From CAVRQM01 sp963723455 (lineage in GTDB: Bacteria; Pseudomonadota; Alphaproteobacteria; Acetobacterales; Acetobacteraceae): a DNA stretch of 64,000 nt. Of this stretch, positions 34,293-41,326 are shown piece by piece (position 1 is the first letter of the stretch; each line of letters starts with the position of its first letter). The notes under the pieces are model-generated. The model made no database searches and was not told the DNA's origin. It saw nothing but the letters and a program-made list of their open reading frames with translations. Made by a program: the position numbers and the translations under genes. The DNA lies in contig CAVRQM010000005.1 in assembly GCA_963723455.1 (NCBI GenBank), forward strand, positions 124,001 to 188,000. Direction: 5' to 3'.

Positions 34293-35305
34293 CCGCGCTC
34301 CAGCAAGCACGCATCGCCATACGAGTAGAACCTGTAGGCCGCCGCAATGGCGTGCGCATACGCAGCCCGCATCCGCTCCGTGCCCGCGAACGCGCAGACC
34401 AGCATGAACAGCGTCGAGCGCGGCAGGTGAAAGTTGGTCAGCAGCAGGTCGGCGCTGCGGAAGACGTGGCCGGGCCGCAGGAAGATATCCGTCTCGCCAT
34501 CGAACGGCCGCACCAGGCCCCGCGCGTCCGCCGCCGCCTCCAGCAGCCGCAGCGTTGTCGTGCCAACTGCCACCACCCGCTCCGCCGCGTTGATCTCCGC
34601 CGCGACTTCAGCGGTGATGTGCCCGCGCTCGGCGTGCAGCCTGTGCGCGGACACATCGGCGTCCCGCAGCGGCAGGAAGGTGCCGGCGCCGACATGCAGC
34701 GTGATCGTGGCCCGCCGCACCCCGCGCGCCTCCAGGGCAGCCAGCAGCGCCGGGGTGAAATGCAGCCCGGCGGTGGGGGCCGCGACTGCGCCCTCGTGCC
34801 GGGCGAAGATCGTCTGGTAGTCGCGCGTGTCCTCGGCCGAGGGGCCAAGCGGGCGCGCGATGTAGGGCGGCAGGGCCAGCGCGCCGGCGCGGCGCAGCGC
34901 CTCGGCGAACGCCTCGCCTGCCAGGCTGAAGGCCAGCGCCACCCCGCCATCCGGGTCGCGGGCGCGCACCTCGGCGGAGAACCCGTCGAACTCCAGCCGG
35001 TCCCCGACATGCAGCCGGCGCGCGTTGCGGGCCAGCGCGTGCCAGGTGCCATCCGGCAGCGGCCGGTCCAGGGTGATGCCGACGCGCGCCGCGCCGCGCC
35101 GGCCAGAGAGTTGCGCCGGGATCACCCTGGTATCGTTGGCCACCAGCAGGTCGCCCGGCCGCAGCAGGTCGGGCAGGTCGCGCACATGGCGGTCGGCCAG
35201 CGCGTCGCCACCCACATGCAGCAGCCGCGCCGCGTCGCGCGGCCGGGCCGGGTGCTGGGCGATGCGCCCGGGCGGCAGGTGGAAGTCGAACTCGTCGGCG
35301 CGCAC
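34289..35305 (-). CDS. queA: S-adenosylmethionine:tRNA ribosyltransferase-isomerase QueA
   Basis: Transfers and isomerises the ribose of SAM onto preQ1-tRNA to give epoxyqueuosine. 338 residues, normal. Motifs are FDFHLPPGRIAQHPA, LLVANDTRVIPAQL, and PTAGLHFT. Others are TLHVGAGTFLPLRDADVSAH and LLTNFHLPRSTLFMLVCAFAG. It is the third step of the pathway completed by Tgt (before) and QueG (after), all three in this window. It starts 4 bp after the VOC gene stop. Confidence 0.95.
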   Translation of the reverse strand: MRADEFDFHLPPGRIAQHPARPRDAARLLHVGGDALADRHVRDLPDLLRPGDLLVANDTRVIPAQLSGRRGAARVGITLDRPLPDGTWHALARNARRLHVGDRLEFDGFSAEVRARDPDGGVALAFSLAGEAFAEALRRAGALALPPYIARPLGPSAEDTRDYQTIFARHEGAVAAPTAGLHFTPALLAALEARGVRRATITLHVGAGTFLPLRDADVSAHRLHAERGHITAEVAAEINAAERVVAVGTTTLRLLEAAADARGLVRPFDGETDIFLRPGHVFRSADLLLTNFHLPRSTLFMLVCAFAGTERMRAAYAHAIAAAYRFYSYGDACLLERG

Positions 35306-35309
35306 CGGA

Positions 35310-35711
35310 TCAGTCGCCGAGATAGGTCGCGACCTCGATCAGGTTGCCGTCCGGGTCGCGGCAATACACCGAGGTCATCGGCCCCAGCGCCCCGAGCCGT
35401 GCCACCGGCCCGCGCTCGATCGCCACCCCGCAGGCATGCAGATGCGCCACCACCTGCTGCGCCCCGACCGCGGTGACGAAGCACAGATCGGCGCTGCCCG
35501 GGTTGACGCGGTGCGAGGTGGCCCAGCCCTTGGGGTCGGCATCGGCGGGACGCAGATTGATCTTCTGGCCGCCGAAGCTCAGCGCGCTGCGGCTGTTCTG
35601 GCCGTATTCCTCATGCGTCATGCCGAGCACGCGCTGATACCAGGAGCAGGCGATCTCGATGTCGCGCACCGCCAGCACGAGATGGTCCAGCCGATCGACG
35701 GTGAAGCGCAT
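35310..35711 (-). CDS. VOC superfamily (glyoxalase/dioxygenase fold) protein
   Basis: A 133-residue protein with the two beta-alpha-beta-beta-beta modules of the vicinal-oxygen-chelate fold. The first starts RLDHLVLAVRDIEIACSWYQ with the metal His; the second ends YCRDPDGNLIEVATY with the metal Glu. SFGGQKINL and GSADLCFVTA lie between. Relatives include glyoxalases, fosfomycin-type resistance proteins and dioxygenases; the substrate cannot be assigned. It is encoded between sspB and queA with gaps of 5 and 4 bp, so it is probably cotranscribed. Confidence 0.88.
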   Translation of the reverse strand: MRFTVDRLDHLVLAVRDIEIACSWYQRVLGMTHEEYGQNSRSALSFGGQKINLRPADADPKGWATSHRVNPGSADLCFVTAVGAQQVVAHLHACGVAIERGPVARLGALGPMTSVYCRDPDGNLIEVATYLGD

Positions 35712-35716
35712 TGCGC

Positions 35717-36319
35717 TCAGTCCCGCGCGGGCGGGCGGCGACGGAAAGCGTCCAGACTGACCACCTGCGGGGTCGGGTCCGGGGCCGGGCCGGTGATCGC
35801 CTCGGACGCGGCCTCGGGAAGCGGCTCCTCCGGGGGCGCGTCGGCATCCTCCTCGATCGGCATGTCGGGGCGAAAGCGCAGACCGAACTGGACGTGCGGA
35901 TCAGCGAACGCCGTCACCGCGTCCAGCGGCACCGCGAGGGTCGCCGGTATGCCGCCGAACGACAGGCCGACGCCGATCGTGCGCGTGTCGGGGTCGATGC
36001 CGAGGTTCCAGAACTGGTGCTGCAGGACGATGGTCATCTCCTGCGGATACTGCGCCCGCAGGCGGCCCGGCACTACGGTCCCCGGATGATCAGTGCGGAA
36101 GGTCAGGTAGAAATGGTGCTCGCCCGGCAAGCCGTTGGCGGCCGCGTACTCGATCGCGCGCACCAGAACCTGCTTCAGCGCCGTCTCGGTCCACTCGTCG
36201 TACGGCAGAAGGCTGTCGGGCCGCGGCCCGCCGGTCGCCCCGCCGTCGCCGTTCCGATCATCGCCATTCCGATCGTCGCCGTTCCGATCCTCGTCCATCG
36301 CCTGCCTTGCCTGCCTCAT
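35717..36319 (-). CDS. sspB: Alphaproteobacterial SspB, ClpXP adaptor
   Basis: Delivers ssrA-tagged proteins to ClpXP. From the ATG at 36319 it is 200 residues. The core is LPYDEWTETALKQVLVRAIE, LPGEHHFYLTFRTDHPGTVVPG, RLRAQYPQEMTIVLQHQFW and VGLSFGGIPATLAVPLDAVTAF. The C-terminus PQVVSLDAFRRRP is the expected ClpX-binding tail. A tandem repeat of DDRNG near the N-terminus comes from a 15-bp DNA repeat at about 36246-36295. It sits immediately downstream of ssrA on the same strand, so the tag and its adaptor are adjacent. Confidence 0.93.
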   Translation of the reverse strand: MRQARQAMDEDRNGDDRNGDDRNGDGGATGGPRPDSLLPYDEWTETALKQVLVRAIEYAAANGLPGEHHFYLTFRTDHPGTVVPGRLRAQYPQEMTIVLQHQFWNLGIDPDTRTIGVGLSFGGIPATLAVPLDAVTAFADPHVQFGLRFRPDMPIEEDADAPPEEPLPEAASEAITGPAPDPTPQVVSLDAFRRRPPARD

Positions 36320-36369
36320 GCACCCCTTAGCGCCGGCGCGCGCGGGCGGGAAGGGGCGGCTGCCCGCCG

Positions 36370-36677
36370 GCGAACATCCCGGTGATCGGGGAAAGTGGGG
36401 GGCTTCTGTTGCCCGGTGCCCCCCGAACCGCGCAATCACTGCTTACGCAGCGAGAGCGAGCGCCTCATGATTGTCATTGGCACTTGTGATATGGCCCGAT
36501 AACGGCGGAACCATGCCGGGCAAAAGATGGGTCTTTACTACGCGTGTCGAGCCTGTGTCGCCCCCGCATCCCGCCGCCACGGGCCATCCCGGGCGGCTGG
36601 TGGAGGCGCCGGGTACTGCCCCCGGGTCCACAACGTTTATTCCACACACCGTTTATCACCATAGCTGGCAAGCCAGC
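36370..36677 (-). ncRNA. ssrA: Two-piece (circularly permuted) alphaproteobacterial tmRNA
   Basis: Rescues stalled ribosomes. The acceptor piece comes first on the minus strand: T-arm around CCCGGGGGCAGTACCCGG, then CGCCTCC (36602-36608), discriminator A and an encoded CCA ending at 36598. An intervening segment follows, then the coding piece starting GGGGGCGACACAGGC at 36565. GGGGGCG pairs with CGCCTCC and gives a G-U at the third pair, the known alanine identity element. The tag frame at 36481-36443 encodes ANDNHEALALAA and stops at TAA. A GGGGGGC/GCCCCCC hairpin lies after it. The outer ends (36677, ~36370) are estimates. Confidence 0.93.
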
Positions 36678-36683
36678 CCGCAA

Positions 36684-36712
36684 CATATAGGCTGCCCGGC
36701 GCCGATTGAGAA
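36684..36712 (-). promoter_or_regulatory. Candidate ssrA promoter
   Basis: On the minus strand TTCTCA (36707-36712) and TATATG (36684-36689) are separated by 17 nt. Each matches four of six consensus bases. Transcription would begin near 36677, just before a GCTGGC-TT-GCCAGC hairpin that leads into the acceptor piece. The region also holds the divergent thyX leader. Confidence 0.5.
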
Positions 36713-36720
36713 GGGACTCC

Positions 36721-37662
36721 ATGCCGCTCGACCCCGACCAGCTCGCCGAGATCGAGTCCGCGCGCGCCGAGACCATGCCGACCCGCCGCGCCACCGTCCC
36801 GGCGCTGGAGGCGATGCTGTTCCAGCCAATCCCGGTGCTGGATCACGGCTTCGTCCGGGTGATCGATTATATGGGCGACGACGCGGCCGTGGTGCAGGCG
36901 GCGCGGGTATCGTACGGGCGCGGCACGCGCCGGGTCAGCGAGGATGCCGGGCTGATCCGCTACCTGATGCGCCACCGCCACAGCACGCCGTTCGAGATGG
37001 CCGAGATCAAATACCACGTGAAGCTGCCGATCTTCGTGGCGCGGCAGTGGATCCGCCACCGCACCGCCAACGTCAACGAGATCTCGGCCCGCTACTCGAT
37101 CCTGGACCGCGAGTTCTACGTGCCCGCCCCCGAGCACCTGGCCGCCCAGAGCGAGGTCAATCGGCAGGGGCGCGGCGCGGTGTTGCAGGGCGACGAAGCC
37201 GCCGAGGTGCTGCGCATCCTGCGCGACGACGCGGCGCGCACGCATGTCCACTATGCCCGCATGCTGGCCGAGGGCGAGCATGCCCGGGCCGACCGGCAGG
37301 GATTGGCGCGCGAGCTGGCGCGGATCAACCTGACGCTCAACACGTACACTCAATGGTACTGGAAGTCGGACCTGCACAACCTCCTGGGGTTCCTGGCGCT
37401 GCGCTCTGACGCGCATGCGCAATGGGAGATCCGCGCCTATGCCGAAACCATGCTGCGCACCGTGGAGGCCTGGGTGCCGCTGAGCTTCGCGGCATTCCGC
37501 GACTACCGGCTAGGGGCGGTCACGCTGTCTGCTCCGGCGCTGGGGGTGCTGCGCCGGATGCTGGCGGGCGAGCAGGTCGAGCAGGCGGGGAGCGGGATGG
37601 GCAAGCGGGAGTGGCTTGAGTTCGTGGCGATGCTGGCAAACGAGGCGAGTGAAAACGAATGA
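36721..37662 (+). CDS. thyX: FAD-dependent thymidylate synthase ThyX
   Basis: Flavin-dependent methylation of dUMP to dTMP. From the ATG at 36721 (AAGGGA upstream) it is 313 residues. The ThyX motif RHRTANVNEISARYS is complete. RHRHSTPFEMAEIKYHVKLP, LNTYTQWYWKSDLHNLLGFL and the C-terminal region are as in the family. Divergent from ssrA. The stop overlaps the next start (ATGA). An earlier ATG at 36706 adds five residues. Confidence 0.95.
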   Translation: MPLDPDQLAEIESARAETMPTRRATVPALEAMLFQPIPVLDHGFVRVIDYMGDDAAVVQAARVSYGRGTRRVSEDAGLIRYLMRHRHSTPFEMAEIKYHVKLPIFVARQWIRHRTANVNEISARYSILDREFYVPAPEHLAAQSEVNRQGRGAVLQGDEAAEVLRILRDDAARTHVHYARMLAEGEHARADRQGLARELARINLTLNTYTQWYWKSDLHNLLGFLALRSDAHAQWEIRAYAETMLRTVEAWVPLSFAAFRDYRLGAVTLSAPALGVLRRMLAGEQVEQAGSGMGKREWLEFVAMLANEASENE

Positions 37663-38582
37663 TCATCTGCTTCGGCTCCATCAATCTCGACCTGATCTTC
37701 CCGGTCATTCACCTGCCCAAACCGGGCGAGACGGTGCTGGGCCGGTCCATGCGCGTCGAGCCGGGCGGCAAGGGGGCCAACCAGGCCGCGGCGGCGGCGC
37801 GGGACGGCGCGCGGGTGCTGTTCGCCGGCGCGGTCGGTCAGGATGCATTGGCCGAGCAGGCGCTGGCCACGATGCGCGCCGACGGGGTGGACCTGTCGCG
37901 GGTGCGCGCGCTGGACACCGCCACGGGAGCCGCCGCCATCTGCGTCGATGCCGAGGGCCGCAATCAGATCGCCGTCGCCTCCGGGGCGAACCTGCTGGCC
38001 GTGGCCTCGCAGGTCGAGGATGCGTTGCTGGCGCCCGATACCACTCTGCTGCTGCAGGCCGAGACCGACCTGGCCGAGACCGCGGCGCTGATCCGCCGCG
38101 CCCGCGCCCGTGGCGCGCGCATCGTGCTGAACCTGGCGCCCGCGGCGCCGATGGACGAGGACGCGCTGCGGGCGGTGGACATGCTGGTGGTCAACGAAGA
38201 TGAAGCCGCCGCGCTGGCCACGCGGATCGGCGCGGCCAACAGCGCCGCCAGCCTGAGTTCGGCGCTCGGCGGCATCGACGTGGTGGTGACGCGCGGGGCC
38301 AACGGCGTGCAGGCGGCGACGCGGCACGGCAAGTTGGCATTGCGTGTGCTGGCCGTCGATGTCGTGGACACCACGGCCGCAGGTGACTGTTTCTGCGGCA
38401 CGCTGGCGGCGGCGCTGGATCGCGGGATGCCGGCCGATGCGGCGGTCCGCCGCGCCAACGTGGCGGCAGCCCTTGCCTGCACCCGGGCGGGCAGCCAGGG
38501 CAGCCTGCCGCTGCGCCACGAGATCGACGCCCGGTTCGCCGTCGCCCCGCCCGGCGACGAGAGCGAGGAGGACGAGGATTAG
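37659..38582 (+). CDS. Ribokinase-family sugar kinase (PfkB)
   Basis: A 307-residue PfkB carbohydrate kinase. It begins IICFGSINLDLIFPV, with signature 1 EPGGKGANQAAAAARDGA and signature 2 DTTAAGDCFCGTLAAAL containing the catalytic Asp. The NAVNED-like LVVNEDEAAAL is present. Overall it resembles ribokinase, but other sugars or nucleosides are possible. Translationally coupled to thyX by ATGA, which may link it to nucleoside metabolism. The acidic C-terminus DESEEDED is unusual. The stop overlaps the convergent RgpF-like stop by 4 bp. Confidence 0.88.
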   Translation: MIICFGSINLDLIFPVIHLPKPGETVLGRSMRVEPGGKGANQAAAAARDGARVLFAGAVGQDALAEQALATMRADGVDLSRVRALDTATGAAAICVDAEGRNQIAVASGANLLAVASQVEDALLAPDTTLLLQAETDLAETAALIRRARARGARIVLNLAPAAPMDEDALRAVDMLVVNEDEAAALATRIGAANSAASLSSALGGIDVVVTRGANGVQAATRHGKLALRVLAVDVVDTTAAGDCFCGTLAAALDRGMPADAAVRRANVAAALACTRAGSQGSLPLRHEIDARFAVAPPGDESEEDED

Positions 38583-39565
38583 CCTGCCTGCTCCGCGTCG
38601 CTGGCGAATCTGCGGCACTCCTCGGCATCGGCAACGCGCGCGGGATTGCGCTCGACCAGCTCGCGCTTGACGAACGGGCAGCCGGCGTCGCGCAATTGCC
38701 GCCACAGATCCGCGGTCGGGTTCAGCGCGTAACCCAGGCCCAGGAACCGGCGGATCCGCGCCGTCTGGCGGACATGCTGCACCGTGCTGAACCGCGGCGG
38801 CGTTGCGTCCAGCCGCCGGATCAGGTCGTCGTACGGCCACAGCGCCCGGATGCGCAGCCCGTGCCGGCGCATCGCGCGGGCGAACGCCACCTCGTAGTGC
38901 CCGATGACCCATTCCTTGCTCTGCACCGGCCGCACGCCCGTCCAGAACGCGCTCCAAGCCGGATGGTCCAGGGCGCGGCGGCCGATGGCGAGGAACCAGG
39001 ATTGCAGATGCGGGCTGCGCTGGCGGCTGTCGGTGGCGCCCCAAACATCGGCGACGGCGAAATCCAGGCGGTCCAGCACCGCGCGCCAGGACGTCAACGG
39101 CCCCAGCACGCTGTCGTTGACCAGCAGGACCATGCGCGTTCCCGGCTGCGGCAGCTGCCAATGCGCCAGGCCCTCGCGCAGCGCGCCGAAATCGTAGCCG
39201 ACGTTGCGGCGGACCAGCACGCCGGCGCAGACCGCCCGCAGCGCCGCCTGGGCCTCGGGTCGCAGCCGGCCGGCATTGGAGACGAGGAACACCGACAGCC
39301 CGGCATCGCGCAACGAGATCAGCGAGCGCATGACGCGGCCGGACACCGCGCCGTCGCGATCGAAATGCACGAACACCGCCACCTCCGGCCCCGGCCCCCC
39401 ACCCGGCGCGGTCCACGAGCTGGTGGCGTGATACGGTGTCCGGGTCAGGCTGCGCAGCCAGGACAGCGCCGCCGGCAGGTCGGCGCGCAGCACGCGGCGC
39501 ACCCTGCGCAGCCCGGCGGCGACCGCCACCAGGCAGGCGAACAGCAGTCCGGGCAGCGCGTTCAG
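38579..39565 (-). CDS. RgpF-like (rhamnan synthesis F) family protein, apparently starting at CTG
   Basis: A 328-residue protein. A hydrophobic N-terminus (LPGLLFACLVAVAAGL) precedes VAVFVHFDRDGAVSGRVMRSL, VFLVSNAG, RRNVGYDFGALREGLAHW, LLVNDSVLGPL and DVWGATDS. The core NVGYDFGA and NDSVLGP motifs are those of the RgpF family of polysaccharide-assembly proteins. No ATG, GTG or TTG lies in frame before the N-terminal hydrophobic stretch. The CTG at 39565 overlaps the upstream stop as CTGA, like tgt; a later GTG inside the hydrophobic stretch is the alternative. Part of a surface-glycan group. Confidence 0.8.
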   Translation of the reverse strand: MNALPGLLFACLVAVAAGLRRVRRVLRADLPAALSWLRSLTRTPYHATSSWTAPGGGPGPEVAVFVHFDRDGAVSGRVMRSLISLRDAGLSVFLVSNAGRLRPEAQAALRAVCAGVLVRRNVGYDFGALREGLAHWQLPQPGTRMVLLVNDSVLGPLTSWRAVLDRLDFAVADVWGATDSRQRSPHLQSWFLAIGRRALDHPAWSAFWTGVRPVQSKEWVIGHYEVAFARAMRRHGLRIRALWPYDDLIRRLDATPPRFSTVQHVRQTARIRRFLGLGYALNPTADLWRQLRDAGCPFVKRELVERNPARVADAEECRRFASDAEQAG

Positions 39566-41304
39566 GACGCGTCCACGGACGCGTCCACGGGCGCGTCCAC
39601 GGGCGTCGGCAGCCCGGACGCCAGCTGGGGCACGCGCGCGTACAGCGCCTCGGTCAGCTCGCGCCGGCGCGCCCACAGCGAGCGATACCACGCGCTACGA
39701 CGCGCTACCTGATAGGCCAGCATGCGGTGCTGCGCGACATGCGCGCGCGCCGCCTGCGCCAGTCCGCGAGTCCAGCCCGGATTGGCGATCATGCGCGCCA
39801 GCTGCTGCTGCAGCTCGATGCCGTCGCGGAACAGCAATCCGGTGCGTCCGTCCTCGATGCTGTCGCGATAGACAACCTCGCTGGCCAGGCTGGCCAGCCC
39901 GCTCGCAGAGGCCTCAAGGAACTTCAGGTCGGATTTGCAGCGGTTGAATGGCGTGTCGGCGAGCGGCATGAAGCAGATGTCGCTGCGCCCCAGCAGGTCG
40001 AGATAGGTCGGATAGTCGCACAGCGGCGTGAACTGCTTGTGCGGGGTGTCGAGCGCCTCGAAGAACGCCTGGTCGGCGACCACCTGGAAGTGCAGCCGGC
40101 CACCTGCCAAGCCGGCGATCGTGTTCAGCGCCGGCAGCAGCGGCGGCCAGTCGTTGTCGCGATTGATGCCGCCGAAGAACAGCGTCAGCCGGTCCGGCCG
40201 CTGGAAGCTTCGCGTCTCGGGCAGGCGGGCCACCCCGTTCGGCAGCACGATTACCTCGGGGTTCTGCGCGCGCAGAACCTCGGCGAGCGGTTCCGTCGTG
40301 GTCTGCACCGCATGGACACCGCGGAAGTTGAACACGTCCTGACCCTGCAGGATCGGGATGTAGTCGGGATGATCGTCGAACTCGCAGACCAGCAGGTAGC
40401 CCTTGGCCAGCAGCGTGCGCAGCGTGGCGACCCCGCCCGAGTTGATCAGCGCCGGACGGTGCAGGATGCAGATGCAGGGGATGCCGTCCGGAATGCGCGG
40501 CAGCTCGGTCTGCTCGACGACCTGGATCAGCAGGCCCGGGTCGGTGGACAGCGCCAGCATCGGCTGCACCACGCGCACCTCGGACACTCCGCCGACCGGG
40601 TTCAGCTTGGTGGAGACCACAGCGAGCTGCGGCTGCGCGCGGCGCACCGCGCGCCAGACATGCTGCAACGGCGCCGCCCGGTTCAGGTACTCATCCGGCC
40701 GGATGCCCAGCGCGCCCAGCGCCGGGGCGATCGCCTGGGTGAACTGCTCGGCGCCGCGCGGATTGAACACGCGACCCTTGACATCGACCGGCTGCAAGCC
40801 CGCCTCGATCAGCGCGCGCCGCGTGCTCTCCAGCGAGAACCAGCGCAGATGCGTGCTGTCGAACAGGCCTTGCGGCTCATAGTTCCAGGTCCCGCGCAGC
40901 AGCCGTTCGACGAAACTCCAGTGTTCGACGTTCGGCATGCAGACCAGCACGGTGCCGCCCGGGGCCAGCGCCCTGACCTGCTGGCGCAACACCGCCCACG
41001 GATCCTGGAAATGCTCCAGCACGTCCCCGTAGATGATGCAGTCGAAGCCGCCCTGCGGCAGATTGCCCTGGAACGGCAGCGGATCGCGCTCGACATCGCC
41101 TTCGAGCACGTGATGCATCCGACCGCGCGCAATCGCCGCCGCCGCTGCATCGCGTTCGATGCCGACCATCAGGGCCGCCGGATTGCGGCGCAGGTATTCG
41201 ACCGCCAGCGCCCCGCTGCCGCAGCCGACATCGAGCACGCTGCGCGCGGCCAGCGGGATGCGATCGAGGATGTCTGGATTGGCCGCGTCGGGATAGCTGG
41301 ACAT
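39562..41304 (-). CDS. Methyltransferase-glycosyltransferase fusion protein
   Basis: 580 residues. The first ~210 are a class I SAM methyltransferase: SVLDVGCGSGALAVEYLRR (motif I), MVGIERD, FDCIIYGDVLEHFQDPWAVL and LAPGGTVLVCMPNVEHW. The remainder is a GT-B-like glycosyltransferase: GLLFRDGIELQQQLARMI, FKFLEASASG-type SDLKFLEASASGLASLAS, and TLFFGGINRDNDWPPLLPAL. It probably modifies and extends a surface glycan. The tail PVDAPVDASVDAS is made by a 12-bp DNA repeat. Substrates are unknown. Confidence 0.87.
   Translation of the reverse strand: MSSYPDAANPDILDRIPLAARSVLDVGCGSGALAVEYLRRNPAALMVGIERDAAAAAIARGRMHHVLEGDVERDPLPFQGNLPQGGFDCIIYGDVLEHFQDPWAVLRQQVRALAPGGTVLVCMPNVEHWSFVERLLRGTWNYEPQGLFDSTHLRWFSLESTRRALIEAGLQPVDVKGRVFNPRGAEQFTQAIAPALGALGIRPDEYLNRAAPLQHVWRAVRRAQPQLAVVSTKLNPVGGVSEVRVVQPMLALSTDPGLLIQVVEQTELPRIPDGIPCICILHRPALINSGGVATLRTLLAKGYLLVCEFDDHPDYIPILQGQDVFNFRGVHAVQTTTEPLAEVLRAQNPEVIVLPNGVARLPETRSFQRPDRLTLFFGGINRDNDWPPLLPALNTIAGLAGGRLHFQVVADQAFFEALDTPHKQFTPLCDYPTYLDLLGRSDICFMPLADTPFNRCKSDLKFLEASASGLASLASEVVYRDSIEDGRTGLLFRDGIELQQQLARMIANPGWTRGLAQAARAHVAQHRMLAYQVARRSAWYRSLWARRRELTEALYARVPQLASGLPTPVDAPVDASVDAS
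39565..39600 (-). repeat. Three 12-bp tandem repeats at a gene junction
   Basis: Plus-strand units GGACGCGTCCAC (39565-39576), GGACGCGTCCAC (39577-39588) and GGGCGCGTCCAC (39589-39600), followed by a partial unit. Each holds the palindrome GGACGCGTCC. They encode the VDA(S/P) repeats at the C-terminus of the fusion protein and lie just before the downstream CTG start. A period of 12 keeps the frame when copy number changes. Confidence 0.9.
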
Positions 41305-41326
41305 CAGGCGTGCGGCGGCGCCCCGT

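Noticed and set aside
36443..36649. A 68-residue minus-strand ORF
   Set aside because: Its C-terminal residues are the tmRNA tag; the rest is read-through of structured RNA.
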